Shown: positions 50,068 to 63,172, numbered from the stretch's first letter. The stretch is DNA of 64,000 nucleotides from Syncephalis plumigaleata (GCA_025201365.1 JAIXMF010000004.1:434001-498000), one strand, 5' to 3'. The notes: generated by a model from the letters alone, not told the origin. Numbers and translations: made by a program.

Positions 50068-50797
50068 ATGTGGTCACCATTGGCTACCCTTGCACGATCC
50101 TGTGCCAGACAGGCACGGATACTAACGACAATGCAGAGAAGGGCACTAAGTACAACGTCACTACGTGCCAATTCCTGTAAGTTATCCATTTACTACATAA
50201 ATCAAATAATAATGTATTAATACATATACATTGTATAGTGGCATCTGCTATTCCAATCTACACTACCAATACGCTACCTTCAGTGCCACCAACTGTTGAG
50301 ACGGTCAAGCCTATTACAGATGTTGTGGCACCAGAAAATCAAAAAGTATCTACGTTACCTTCAGATATACAACAGGCAGCGCAATTACTACGCGATCAAA
50401 AGAAACACTATGCTGTCATTGAGATTATGGGCCGATCATTTCTCGTTACAAAGAACGACATTGTCGTGATCGATCGACTTCGTCACGCTAAAGTAGGCGA
50501 CATCCTAGAGTTTGATCGAATTCGCGAGATTGGCACCATGGATTATACGCTATACGGTAAACCTATTATTAATTCGGAAGTTGCACGGGTAAGAGCCACC
50601 GTCATCGAAGAACCAAAGAGCAGTGAAGTAAGTAATATTTGTTAGACAAATAAATAGATGGAGATTAACATTGTTGCTCATATTAGATTATTAAGATCAA
50701 ATTCAAAAAGCGTAAGAATTATCATCGTCGCCTTCGTCATCGTCATCACTACACATTGTTACGTATTTCTGATGTGGAAGTATTACCCGTAGCTTAA
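50068..50797 (+). CDS. MRPL49: Mitochondrial ribosomal protein bL21m (MRPL49/MRPL21)
   Basis: Large-subunit mitoribosomal protein. MWSPLATLARSCARQARILT is the presequence. After the intron come IPIYTTNTLPSVPPTVETVK and the L21 domain: AAQLLRDQKKHYAVIEIMGR, SFLVTKNDIVVIDRLRHAKV, GDILEFDRIREIGTMDYTLY, GKPIINSEVARVRATVIEEP, then KIKFKKRKNYHRRLRHRHHY and TLLRISDVEVLPVA. The KKRKNYHRxxGHRHxxT basic block is typical of L21. Three exons; frame intact. Head-to-head with RRF1. Confidence 0.94.
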
Positions 50798-50917
50798 TGA
50801 AATACATTACTCGTTATATTATTGTTATTGTATAGATGATATGGTGTCTATTCAATACTGCAAATGGATAAAACATATACTTTATACGAATATATATTCC
50901 TATTAATAACGTACATC

Positions 50918-53808
50918 TTATGTGCGTGGTTGCACATAAACATCCAATACATCACGTAAACTTGTCATGGAACCGGTGTCCTTGTCAAATAGTTGTACCA
51001 ATTCAATGGTATTGAAATGTTCGCGGAATGGAATAAAGTGCAAGTAGACCGAAAGACACGCACCAGGCTGTAACGGACTACTTGATCATATTAGTAAAAC
51101 ATAGCAATAACCATCGGTATTATTATTACCTTAAACGAATGTGATTGTCGAGACAGACAAGTGATGCATGATTTTGTAGACTGCGACGCTGTTTCTCAAT
51201 AATAGCTGTAATACAGATAAATAGATTAATAACACATTCAGTTCAACTTGCTTCGACTTACTATCCCCTCGCATATGTGTATCAACATGAATGCCTGCAC
51301 CGCGTGTCTCAGTGAGTAGAGTTGGGCTAATAACAAAGTTGATTTTATATATGTAAGAATATGCTCATTCATCGTTAATAAGCTTGTCCGGTTAACTTAC
51401 CGTCGATATCGTTGTGTATTAGCCGCTACACTCTGTCGACTAGGAATGAGTACGGTAAAGTTCTTGGTGCGATGTGAACGATTAACCAGGAATGCTTCAA
51501 CTACAAATTCCTGTTCATATACTACAGGACCATTGACTATTTCATACATATATACATATATATATATATATTAGCCATTTACTACATTTGCTATAAAAGT
51601 GTATTACCTGAGAATGATATCACTAATCCCGGTCCACCAAAGGATGAGTCTTCTCCCGTACGATCTAGGGTAAATGCACGTCTACCACGTCCTTTCATTT
51701 CATTCATACCGCCTCCAGTAGCTGCTGTGGTCAGCATAGGTCGACCAACATTAGTCGATGTGGCGGGTGGTCCCGTAGGTGTATTGGTACCACTAGCCGT
51801 GGGTCCTCCACCTCGACTAGGGCGAGGTCCAGATGGTGTTGTAGCTATTGATTCCGAGGGTGGAAATACACGTACTGTACGAGCACCACCCGAGCGGAAC
51901 TGCTCTTGAACACGTCGCTTGGCAGCATCGCTAGAATCAACGTGGAATCGCCAATCGGACAATACCTCACGATCGATGTTGTCCTCGTTGTTGGCGCGAA
52001 CTGTACACGCCATTTGTAAGCGTACTTCACGTAGTTTACTCTCCATTTGTGCCGGTGTAAACAGTTGAGGTAATTCACCATCAGGACCTGGTCGGGCAAA
52101 TGATGGCACCATTACTTGTGCAGGTGGTGGTTGAATAGGCGGTTTACGATCATCATCTAGTATGGTTAAATGGTAGAGTTGCGTATACTGATCACTTGGT
52201 AGCAAATGAACCGCCTAATAATAACAATAGCAATGTCTAGTATCAATATAACGATATTAGCATCTAGGATTACCTGTTCGAATGAGGGACCACATGGTCG
52301 TAGTACGGCACTGACAATCTCAACGTCCAACTTGTTTAGCATCACATTATGCGGTGCATTAACGTCATTCTCAAGATCAATGGCTAGAATAAGTGTGTTC
52401 TCCAGTAATGAAGTCCAAGTGACCTTGGCCACCGTGTTGACCGTTGAACGAATCGGCATGGTTTTAGTGGCCGATTTCTTCATGATAGCATCATTTGTCG
52501 CATTTACCGCAGAGGTAGATCGTGACACTGGTGTAGATGCGGGTACATTACTGATTAGTGGTGCGTCTTCGGTGGCTGGCTCTGGTAGATCACCCGTGGT
52601 GGATATAATCGAGGCTAGAGAACCACGACGAGGACTCTCTGATAATGGTTCATCTAGACAACATTATTACTATTACTATACTAATACAAATACAAATACT
52701 AGTATCTAATTAGCTTACCAACTATTTTACCAGATGAAGTAATCATCGTACTCGGTGTCTCTCCTTCTTCTCCAGTTACTAACATTGTACTTTCTGCCAT
52801 AATCGAGACATCTTTATCATTATTAGGATTACGAGATTTCGGTTTAGTAATATGAGCGGTAATCAATAATGTACGCGAACGATCACCCAATTTAATATAC
52901 GCTATTCATGATTAAGATTAATAAAATATTATTAGAATGGTATACACCATCTACACGTCTAGTATAACTTACTGATAGGTACGGTAAATCGGAATACTAC
53001 ACCCCATTGCTCGTTATATCGTTGAATGTCACCGCTAATATCTGTATCTTGTACACGTCGTTTCTCCTCGTATATTAGAGTGCCCGCCCAACCCTCACTC
53101 AATTGCTTCATTTCACTATTACGACGTGGACCAAGCCCGGTGATAATGAGACATTACGAATTGAAGATGATCTACGTGGTATGGTACGCGGTACACCATT
53201 AGGACCTAATACGGGTGATGCCGGTGTACTAGGAAGCGGTGACGGCGGTTGTAGTGTGGGTGTTGACACGTCAGGACGTAGTGTAGATGTGGAACTACTC
53301 GGCCATTAGATCCTCCATTAGATCCTCCCGCTGTTGCTGCTCCTGCTCCTGCTGTAGGTGGTAGTGGAGATACAGGTCTACCAGGAGACACACCATGCTG
53401 ACTGCCACTGCTCATGATAGAATCGGACGGTGAGAATAATGGAGAGGATGGTGCCATGGGTTCAACCACCGTAGCATCAAGTCGAATAGTCAAGCTTTCA
53501 AATAACGAGCGTACTGCCAACGGTGCAGTGACATTTTCTTCAGTGACATCACCTTCCAACGCTGTCTCCTGTATTGGAACACGGCCCGTGACATAGACCG
53601 TAAGTTTCTCATCTAGAAATAGTCAACTCTATCGTTCCTTAATAGTCCACGTCTATCGTGTAGTGAACCTACCGAATAATGCATAGTCAAGCTCATGCGC
53701 TAATAGCAAGTCATCTAACGGCGGACAACCTTTCTCCTGATATGTTTGCAGTGCAGGTACAAATACATCAAACGTAGATGACTCGAACAACCGGTCGAGT
53801 GTAGCCAT
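50918..53808 (-). CDS. TRS65: TRAPPII subunit Trs65
   Basis: Fungal-specific subunit of TRAPPII, the Golgi exchange factor for Ypt31/32. Start MATLDRLFESSTFDVFVPAL, then LTVYVTGRVPIQETALEGDV, VRSLFESLTIRLDATVVEPM, a Pro/Ser-rich insert, EEKRRVQDTDISGDIQRYNE, SLLENTLILAIDLENDV, LNKLDVEIVSAVLRPCGPSF, and the conserved C-terminus LVCLDNHIRL, LQPGACLSVYLHFIPFREHF and TIELVQLFDKDTGSMTSLRD. The LxxGPLxPGACxxxxLxF-type ending is the basis of the call. Bases are missing near 53301 and 53131. Eight or so short introns. No other TRAPP gene is in the window. Confidence 0.78.
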
Positions 53809-54004
53809 ACTTCTTTACTCACTCTAACCCTAACTAAATAACCGTAGATGAGTAGAATAAAGAATACAGGCGATAAATAATATAAAGTGAGTGAGGAGAA
53901 AGGAATATAATATTATTGATAAAATTCATCAATTATGATGATGACACTCATTTGTTACTACTACTGCTAGAAAAAATATAACGCGTTCCTTACTTTTAAT
54001 TAAC

Positions 54005-55588
54005 ATGGATTTATCCTCCTCGGTTAATGTCGAACCTTCTACTCCTACTGCTCCTAATGCTCCTACTGTTGACCAGCATCCAAGTGATATCATCAAACAA
54101 GATGTATCCAAGACAGCGTCAACTGGATTACTAAACAGTTGGGCTACGAATCCTCTTTTCAGCGCTGGTCTCGGTCTAGTAGGCGTTGGTGTGGCCGTGT
54201 CCATACTACGTCGTGGCGTCATGCAGTCGGCGACCCTTCTGCAACGACGTCTACTGGTCACACTAGAGATTCCGTCACGCGATAAAAGCTATCCCTGGCT
54301 ACTGAACTGGATGATTGATCAGGGAGCACAACAGCGTAGTCCGCATCTTGCAGTGCAAACGTTTTTCAAACAACACGAGAATGGCGCGGTAAGTACAGAA
54401 TTCTCACTAGTACCAGGACCTGGTAAGCATTGGTTTCGATGGCACGGCGCATGGATGCAAGTAAGTAGACGATTCGTACGCCGTTATCAACAAGGAAAAA
54501 GACAAATAATGAACATTATTATTATACTATTGGAGTAGGTAGAACGACGTAGAGATAGTCGTTTAATGGATCTATCCACGGGTAGTCCCTATGAAACCAT
54601 CACCATCACGACATTATCACGCGATCGTCCCGTATTAAATCAAATGTTGGTAGAGGCACGAGCACGAGCACTCGCGAGTCAACAAGGCAAGACCGTGATC
54701 TATTGTAGTTACGGTCCTGAATGGCGTCCCTTTGGTCAACCACGTAAACGACGTCCTCTAGCCTCGGTCGTGCTTGATAAAGATTTGAAAGAATACTTGA
54801 CAAATGATGTACAATCCTTCATACGTAATGGTCAATGGTATACAGATCGAGGTAAGTATATTGTTATATCTATTACTATATTTAATATATATTATATATA
54901 TACTCTATAAACTATTAGGTATTCCTTATAGACGTGGCTATTTATTATATGGACCACCGGGCAGTGGTAAAAGCTCGTTTATTCAAGCGTTAGCGGGCGA
55001 GTTAGGCTACAACATTTGTCTGTTAAATCTAAGTGAACCCGGTCTAACCGATGATCGACTCAACCATTTATTGGGTAATACACCGGAGCGAAGCATCCTC
55101 CTACTTGAAGACGTGGATGCCGCCTTTAGTCAACGTGTGCAAACAGACAAGCAAGGGTAATTATTGAGTGAACAAGCAATGATAGCAATAATACAATTGA
55201 GTACTGACTACGTATAATTAGATATGTGTCAATGGTAACATTCAGCGGTTTACTTAACGCGTTAGATGGAGTAGCAGCGGCAGAGGAACGTATCATTTTC
55301 ATGACAACAAATCACTTGGAACGATTAGACTCGGCGCTAATTCGTCCAGGTCGGGTCGATGTTAAAGTTCTATTAGACGACGTGAGCGAGTATCAAATTA
55401 GACAACTATTCCTACGCTTCTACGAGGCTCACGATACCGAAGCGGATGCCTTTGTAGAAGCGTGTCGCACACAATGTAAACGACATGAACGACGTCTAAG
55501 TGCCGCGGCACTACAAGGACATTTCGTCTATTATCGTGATGATCCACGTAAAGCAATCAGTCAAGTGTATCGTCTATTTGAACATTAA
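54005..55588 (+). CDS. BCS1: Mitochondrial AAA chaperone BCS1
   Basis: Inner-membrane AAA ATPase that inserts the Rieske Fe-S protein into complex III. The N-terminal linker ends in one membrane segment ([20 protein letters not shown]). The BCS1-specific domain follows: [60 protein letters not shown] and [20 protein letters not shown]. The AAA core has Walker A ([20 protein letters not shown]), Walker B ([14 protein letters not shown]), sensor 1 ([20 protein letters not shown]) and the Arg finger region [10 protein letters not shown]. Four exons, frame intact. Divergent from TRS65 over about 200 bases. Confidence 0.96.
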
Positions 55589-55839
55589 ATCAAAATATTA
55601 TTATTATTATTAGACTGATGATGATAGGAAAGTGAGTGAGTAAAAATACTGAATAGAATCATGGCCATTTTCGTAATAAATGATTTGCTTTTATTGCCAT
55701 AATTAATAAGAGTAGACTAATTAATAGTTTGATGATTACAAATAGAATTTAATATAAAGAACAGAACAATAGAAAGATGACAAGAAATAAGAATGATAAG
55801 TAGCAAAGAATAAACAACTGTAATAGGTTTCCTATTAAT

Positions 55840-57979
55840 TTAGATATAATAACCGATAAGCCATACACTTGCTATCCAATGGATCAAGTCGCATGCTTCG
55901 TTAATGAGTTCAATGATGTTACCTGCCATTGCTGCTGCTCGCTGGCCTGCTGATGGTTCATTTCGACGACGACGTCGACGACGTCGATGATGTTGTTGTT
56001 GTTGACGATGACGATGACGATGACTACTATTATTACGATGTTGTTGATCATTAACACGACCATGTAATGCTTGCTTATTTGATGATGCTGAGATGGAACT
56101 AGATTCCAAATCATCATCTTGCCATATATCATCGTTATCGAAATCTTCATCTGATTCCTCATATAAATCTTCATCCGAATCTTCTAAATCCTGTTCATCT
56201 TCTTCATCCTCTTCATCTTCGAAATCCCATCCACTACATCCACCAATGGTGAGTGATGACAAGTCATCATCGTCATCGTCATCGTCATCATTATTATTTA
56301 AATGATCCTGCGGTAAAAGATGAGAAAGTGTGTCAGCGGATAGGCTTACTACTAATTCATCATTTTGAGTATCAATTAATGTCGTGCTTGCCGTGTCTAT
56401 TATAGTAACATAATGATTAACTTATTGTTATAATGCAGTTGTATATCTCTATTAATGTACCTATTGTGTCATTTTGTGGATGACAATTCGATGTCGCTGC
56501 TTCCTCTGCCATTAGTAGATCGGAATCAGTTGTTCCATCGTAATCCGTAATAAACTTGCCATTGGCTCCCGTACGTCTTCGTAATGATTTACGTCGTCGA
56601 ATGTAAAGTGCATTGTCCAATGGTTCTAGATGCATGGAGTACTCGCAATCAGAAACGTATACTCGTCGTTCGACCGTGTCCTTAAAGGTCAAACGAGGTT
56701 TGGGCGGTGTAGATGGCGCGCTGGCCTCTTGTCGTTTGCAATGATATGTACTCGAGTCATCACTCTTGTTGCTGCAAAGACTATCGGAACTGGCCACACT
56801 CGCTTGTCCATGATGTGACAGCATTGCTGGTATGGATTTCATTGACATACCGCTGTATCCCAATTGATGATTGATATTGGTACATATGGAATGACTAGCG
56901 TAGTCATCGCACGCACTTGGACTACTCGTGTGGTAGGGAGAGATCCATTGATCGGTGGTGATATGGCATCCCAAGGGGATTCATTCAGATTACGCAATCT
57001 ATTTGGTGTTAATTGTCCCGCCAAATCCAAATGATCAAGTCGACACAGCTGCGGTTGATAGACTGGCATGTTAATATTTACAAATGAGCCGTACGACCTT
57101 TTTAGAGCAGATTTGATTGGTGGCGTGAGATGTGCTGCTAGATTATTGTCGGATGCCACAGATATCGGATAACTATTGCCGTCATATTTGTTACGTAACT
57201 ATGATCGACAAATGGCATTTCAATTGACAGAGGATTGATCGAGGATAGCATTGTAGAACTATTGCTATCCGAAGACTTGAATAGTGTACGAACAGGACCA
57301 CTAACAACTGAGGATGAGGATGGATGATGAGATGAGGATGATGACGATGATACCTGTATTGTTTGATGATTGAACGGACGAATAACCGAAATTGGTGTGT
57401 GTACGTTGACTGAACGTATACAAGAAGACAAGGCACCATCACTCATTACACGTGGCACGGATGGTGAGTGGGCAACTGATGTCGAATTAATGTCTCGATT
57501 GATACGAGTGTCGTGTAGGGTTGCAGATACAGAATTGGCCAGTGTCTTATTTATAGGAGGTTTCATCGGTAATACACCACTACAGCTAACCGTTCTCGTT
57601 TGATGTGCCGGTCGCCATCGTCTTCCCGCCAAATAAACAGGACCAATAAGTGGCGTGTTGTATTTTTCGAATCGATTACGCCAAACGTGCGACACTGTGC
57701 GACGTGTCGCTCTCGTAACAACTTTATTCACGCCCGGTTGTTCCTTGATAACGCGTTCTGGTAACAGCATGTACTGCAAACGCCAGAGTAGATTTCACAG
57801 CGTGTACGCACCTCAGGACCATAGCCATATCGTGCTAGTAAGTCGCCACGATACCATAGCAATCGCTGAGTTCGAGTGGCTTCCTCTTGACACCAGCTAT
57901 GACAAAAGTAGTCCACTTTGATTTGAAGCATCGCATTGTACGTAAGCTCCTCGGATGAAGAGGGGCTAACATGCGGCAT
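55840..57979 (-). CDS. Putative Reg1-like PP1 (Glc7) regulatory subunit
   Basis: Long, mostly disordered protein. Start MPHVSPSSSEELTYNAMLQI, then VDYFCHSWCQEEATRTQRLL, which resembles the conserved N-terminal block of fungal Reg1 proteins. The middle is Ser/Thr-rich with Pro-directed sites. RLTFKDTVERRVYVSDCEYS could be a PP1-docking (RVxF-like) region. A strongly acidic stretch (DEEDEEDEQDLEDSDEDLYE) and a basic RRRRRRR run lead to a hydrophobic C-terminus (IIELINEACDLIHWIASVWL). This resembles the ...A-D-x-x-x-x-I-W-x-x-x-W ending of Reg1 homologues. In yeast Reg1 directs Glc7 in glucose repression. Frame needs single bases near 57189 and 56937. The family call is tentative. Confidence 0.45.
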
Positions 57980-60103
57980 GGTCGATGAATAACGATAAAG
58001 ATTGGACACAATACTGTAAGACGACTGAATAAACAACACTTGCTTACAAGTCAATTCTTATGTGTAATGCTGTTAACTGACTGACTGACTGACTGACTGG
58101 ACTAATGAGTAATGCTGTGACTGTTGCTATTATTACAAGGTGGCGCGATACCTGTTCGCAGTTGGGAAAGAGGAAAAGAAGAAAAATAAACGACTGCACA
58201 CTTGGTCAAGAGTCAGGAATCCTCTATACTTGATCACCTGATAAATTGTCAAGAATATACGTGTGTAAGGATTAGTTATTGATCGATTAATGCATAAGTC
58301 ACAAATGGTCAGACAGCGAGAGAAAAAGACACAACTTGTACAAGCTAATGCTATCAGTGAATACATATACACGCATAAGTCACTCAGCGTCAATGTGCAA
58401 TAGAAAGACAAGTTGTCTGTCAACCGGCATGTAAATAACCGGTGATAACACACACACACACACACATCTACTGCCAAGCAGTCGATATAAACAATGAATC
58501 ACCAAGCCGATATACAATTATCTAGTCTTGCGCTTAATAGAAACATGGTAACAATATCACTCCTTGAAATCATAAAGCAAAGAAGAAGAACAAGAAGAGT
58601 CCTATAGTCACGTGTATGTCATACATAACTAACTAGATACTACATATACACGATGAACTAGAATGACTAGCTGCTGCAATAATAAGGAGTAGAAAATGAA
58701 TACCTACAACTTATTCGTTCTCTAGTAATAATTACTAAAGAATTCAAATAGACTATAATATAATAGTCTTACAGGTGTGGATTATCAAACGAAATCTCCC
58801 ATGTCGCTGATAGATTCAAACAAGTAACCGATTCCTGGTTACCTCCCTTTTTGTCTGCAACTCACCCTAATTACAATAGAAATCACAGTAAATATGGGTC
58901 ACAAATATGCGGAAGATTAAAATTAAAGTATAGATAGTGCGAATAAGCACAACGCCAACTACGCGATAAGGTCAGTGAACGTATGCAATGCATAGACAGG
59001 CAAGGAATAACGACAACGTAAAGGACAAAAAATATAATGAGAAAAAGAGCTATCATGCCGTAAAGCAAATAATTTTCGTTTCCGATATGAGCGGAACTTA
59101 TAGAAACAGATTCGCCCAAATCTATTGGACCGGGTCTTGAAATAAGCATTGGCCTATCAATGCTACACGTTTGATGTAAACATCAGAAGGAATTAATAGG
59201 CAAGCGATGGCATAACAAGTGAATACGATCGCTTTAGTGCGAGTACTCAATCTAGATGTTTGCTTCTTAGTCAATATTCATTTTTACGCGTAGTCTCTCT
59301 ATTGTTCAAGCACATATGCATAGGGACAACCATTTGAATCGGATTGTATACCGAGAAAGACCTGTTACCAGATAAAGTGTGGGGTAGCCACACACACACA
59401 CACACACACGTACACACGTGACTAGCACAACAGCATCACGAGAGTGAACATGATTGTAGTGGCATCAAGTGTTGTTGGTCAGCACAGTATCTAGTGTCGA
59501 CTTTTCTTTACTGACTCGTCTACAACATTCTAGACGGCCGTAATAGTCGCTTTAAAGTACAGGAATCGAGAGGACATCTTCCATTTTATAGTATATATCT
59601 TGGGAAATATAGCGACTGCTTTAAAGTAGCCTCTACTTGGCCTTTGCACTTACCCGCCACTTTACTTTATATGCTAATATTCCACCGTTCAACCAACTGC
59701 AAACACGTTATGCGCTCACCAACAATGATAGAAACAAGAGGAGTGGAGATACGAACGAACTAGACGAGCAAGACTAGGTAACAAAATAGAGAAATAAAGA
59801 GAGAGAGAGAGAAGAAAGAGCAATAAAGCGAAAGAATCGCATTTATGCCGCATAAAACGTTAATCAACGCAAAAGAGAAATGCAAGAGGTCGGATACGGC
59901 AAATGCCGGACCAGGAATTACGCTATAGTTCGCCATTTTCACGTGTGCATCCTTGACTACGGAAATGAGTACGAGATAAGCGTTGTGATAGAAAATGATT
60001 CAAGAAGTAAATAAGCGGTTAGGTGGTTGATTAATTATCAATCGCGTCATTAGCACACTCCTTATCTACTGGTGAGGCTGTTTTCTTTTTCACGCTTTCT
60101 ACA
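57980..60103. other. 2.1-kb gene-poor region
   Basis: No convincing gene. It holds a (CTGA)n run (58076-58099), a (CA)n run at 58448-58465, another at 59391-59409, and two TAGTCG/TAGCGACTG...CTTTAAAGTA copies about 65 bases apart (59545 and 59608). Two minus-strand open frames (58883-59149, 59760-59942) have a hydrophobic segment. Confidence 0.45.
58883..59149 (-). CDS. Candidate small membrane-protein exon, uncertain
   Basis: Reads MLISRPGPIDLGESVSISSA, then a hydrophobic span (YGMIALFLIIFFVLYVVVIP) and a basic/aromatic tail. A possible donor (gtgagttg) lies nearby at about 58860. No homologue is recalled, and it could be chance in AT-rich DNA. Confidence 0.2.
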   Translation of the reverse strand: MLISRPGPIDLGESVSISSAHIGNENYLLYGMIALFLIIFFVLYVVVIPCLSMHCIRSLTLSRSWRCAYSHYLYFNFNLPHICDPYLL

Positions 60104-60930
60104 ATGACTGAATTCACCATACATAACTTGTTCGGTGGTGCCATTCATGCGGCAATACCTAAACAATTCATAGACGTCAGGTAATATAAAGAGACAGAAC
60201 AAAGCGTATGAACCCTATTTTTATATAACTATTACTACTAGTGAGATCCGTGAAGTACCCGATAATCAAGAGGTATTTGCTGATAACGAGACCGAAGAAA
60301 GTATTATCGTGGAACTACTGGAATTGGACTCCTCGATAACCAATGCAGATTGTGCCTCGTAAGTTGAAGAATCAGCGAGTAATCTAGTACTGATTATAGC
60401 TGTAATGGAAATAATAGTGCTCATTTTAAACAGATTGCCGAAGATAATGAATCGCCTAACACGCAAATCGTAAATCTTGTAGCATTGACCAGTCATGATA
60501 TACCTAATATGCCGTAAGTGGATGTGCATCATTGATGCGTATTTAGAATTGTAAATCATCTTGTATAATATGTACTGACTATTGCCTATGAATGAAATAG
60601 TCCAGACACGATTGGCTACCTACTGGCTGGACAACAACAAGTAGCCAAGTTCCGCGAGACTTCCGCAACTTCCTTAATACTGTGGACATTTTCTTGGCCG
60701 TTATTCGTCTGCCACAGGTTACTACCGACATATTGATTACGGTGAATGTTCCAGTACTTATTGGATCCACCAGTAGTAGTCGTCAAATGGTGAATGATAA
60801 CACTATGGAATCCAGTTCAAATGCTGATAGTGCGACACCACTACAAACTGGTGATATACAACTGGGTGAACATCATGTACGCTCGCTTCTATCCTCATTT
60901 GACATTAAAGATTGGGGATTGTTCCAATAA
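60104..60930 (+). CDS. MOG1: Ran-binding nuclear import factor Mog1
   Basis: Small protein that binds Ran/Gsp1 and releases nucleotide. Start MTEFTIHNLFGGAIHAAIPK, then QFIDV and, after an intron, SEIREVPDNQEVFADNETEE with SIIVELLELDSS. The next exons give FKQIAEDNESPNTQIVNLVA, GYLLAGQQQVAKFRETS and NFLNTVDIFLAVIRLPQVTT with DILITVNVPVLI. The end is LLSSFDIKDWGLFQ. The LFGGAxxAxIP and DNQEVFxDxxT motifs are diagnostic. One C is missing near 60664 (RETS|RNFLN). It acts in the same Ran cycle as the RanGAP at 7.5-9.6 kb. Confidence 0.9.
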
Positions 60931-61167
60931 TTACATTACTACAACTACAAAAAAATATCTATATCATTTACAGATAATTAAATATTTCAATAACAATTAC
61001 ATATTAATAGCAGATATTAATGAAATCAACGGCAATTTATAATGACTTCAATTCAATAACAGCAACAACCACAACAACAACTAAACATTATTAATTAGAT
61101 AATTGATTGCAAATACGGATAACAAAGCAGCACGCATCATCGTCATCAAGAAGAAGTACGTGGTTCA
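60931..61167. other. Convergent spacer MOG1 / small orphan
   Basis: AT-rich 3' flanks with AAT/CAA runs. Nothing else seen. Confidence 0.5.
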
Positions 61168-61555
61168 TTACAAATGAGCGGGCATAATTGCTGCTCCTGT
61201 CGCCACACCAACCATCTTGGTACGCTGCCACGTATAACCCTGGAAGATGGGCGATCGATGGGCAGCATCCGGCGTTTGCTGATGGTATTGCGCCTCCATG
61301 TCCGAGGATGGATAGGCATTCTTCAATGGGACAATGGCCATACGAGAAGCAAAGAATGCTGGATGAAACTTGGCCGGGTCAGCATCTGTTGGCGAAACAC
61401 GAAGCAATAGTGTAAGTTGTAAGGAATCATCATGAGACAAGGCAAAGATGCGCCATCTTATATACAAATGGTGCATACACATACGCACTTGTTCATTACT
61501 TACCTTGGCGCATTGTAGGTGAAAGTAATTCAGAGGCACTGGTAAATAGCGACAT
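61168..61555 (-). CDS. Small orphan protein of about 88 residues, two exons
   Basis: Exon 1 MSLFTSASELLSPTMRQ (from 61555), intron with a gtaagt donor and ccaacag acceptor, then exon 2 DADPAKFHPAFFASRMAIVP, LKNAYPSSDMEAQYHQQTPD, AAHRSPIFQGYTWQRTKMVG and VATGAAIMPAHL. The join is in frame (G|AT). The canonical splice sites and amino-acid-like composition favour a real gene. No family is recognised. The Gly/Ala/Val-rich C-terminus could form a short membrane helix. Size and context (a genome segment rich in mitochondrial genes) make a small mitochondrial accessory protein conceivable, but this is speculation. Confidence 0.5.
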
Positions 61556-62122
61556 TGCGATACTAATAAGAAAGAGAAGAAGGAAAAGATACGGTTGAAG
61601 CGGATGATTATGCGTCTTACTTTAGTGGAATGTTTAAGTGTGTAAAAAAATAACTACAGCACCGACTAAAGAAGTACAGGCTTAATGTGATGATTTAACT
61701 ATTTGCAGCTGGCCATGCTTCCTCTGAAGGAATGAAGCACGCGATATCAATGCATGTTTCTACTTGCATAATGTACGACATGTTTTGCATGCCAGTATAC
61801 TACGTAGCAATCAATGTGAATAATGAGTTACTTGATGCTTCTGTAATTTAAATAAAATAGCGGCATTGTATAACCGATAAAAGTTCAGCATTGATTGGTA
61901 GGCTGATTTGATTTGAAAGCACGCAAGCGTCATCCATTATGACGTTAAAAATGGGTATGCAAATGACGTGTACCGACTGATATTCCCACTAATAGCACGG
62001 ACAAGCAAAGTCAAACCTCAACTTTCTTCTTGTCGTCGTCGTCGTCGTCCTCTTCTAACAACGCCTAGTCTTTCCCTTCTTCATCTCTTTGGTAGTTTAT
62101 ATTACATTCTAACAAGTGCAGT
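61556..62122. promoter_or_regulatory. Divergent intergenic region small orphan / acireductone dioxygenase
   Basis: 567 bases between opposed start codons. A CT/GTC-rich run (62022-62058) lies just upstream of the dioxygenase gene. No gene seen. Confidence 0.5.
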
Positions 62123-63033
62123 ATGCGTGCCTACTATTACAACGAGAATACCAATGAGGATCAGCGTGGTGCTCACGAGTACACCCCTCCCGTCCGGTAA
62201 CAGTGGAGCAACTCGAGCAGGTAGGCGTTCTCTATTGGCGCTTAAACGATAGCGACCGTATGGAGCAACTGGAAACGATATGTAAAGAACGCGAATACAA
62301 GAATCGAGACGAGGTGTGTACAGCCACTATTCGCTACAAAGTGTCATACGTTATCTAGACAATGTTTAATCTTGATGTAGATTACTATTTCACCAGAACG
62401 TCTACCGGACTATCCAACTAAGATCAAGACATTCTTTACAGAGTAAGTAGTGAGCAAATGGTTGATAATAATACTATAGAATAAAGTGGCAATAACCAAT
62501 TGATCAATGTGTCTAGACATCTACACGAAGATGAGGAAATCCGATTTATACTGGATGGTTCAGGCTACTTTGACGTGCGAGGTATGCTGTACGTGGTTAT
62601 TGATTCGATTACAACTAATATATGCTGCACTTGCTACCAGATAAAAACGATGAATGGATTCGTATTTTACGGAGCGTAATGATCTTATTGTATTGGTAGG
62701 TTGATCATTAATGATCATACATGGCTCAATAACATCGTTTTGTTCTTATTCACCAATTAGCCGGCTGGTATATATCATCGTTTCACGCTAGATGAGCATG
62801 ACTTTATTCATGTTATGAGACTATTCAAGGATGTACGTATACTAGTAGCATTATCATGATTGATACTAACCGCATATCAATGTAAATTATTAGGAACCCA
62901 AATGGATTGCCGTGAATAGGTAGGCAACATGTTATGCATACACGATACCATATTATTGACACGATACTATACTAGACCGGCTGATGATAATAGTACTCGA
63001 TTGACCTATCTACAAACACTGAGCGTATCGTAA
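62123..63033 (+). CDS. ADI1: Acireductone dioxygenase (methionine salvage)
   Basis: Cupin enzyme that oxidises acireductone to the keto acid precursor of methionine. Start [20 protein letters not shown], then [21 protein letters not shown]-site region [20 protein letters not shown] with [16 protein letters not shown], then [20 protein letters not shown] with [20 protein letters not shown] and [19 protein letters not shown]. The HxHxxxEIR motif plus the later YHRFT His are the four metal ligands. Frame needs one C near 62194 (TPPV|PVTVEQ) and one T near 62666. Several introns of 50-70 bases. Ni/Fe choice cannot be told. Confidence 0.93.
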
Positions 63034-63172
63034 TTACATTCTATTTGTGTGTATGCGTGCTTTTCATACTTGTATGATAACACGATACACGTTGACGTAT
63101 ATAAATAAACTTGGATTCGTGTTGCAATCCATATCCAATTTTTTGTTTACCTTTTCTTTTCCCTAAACTATC

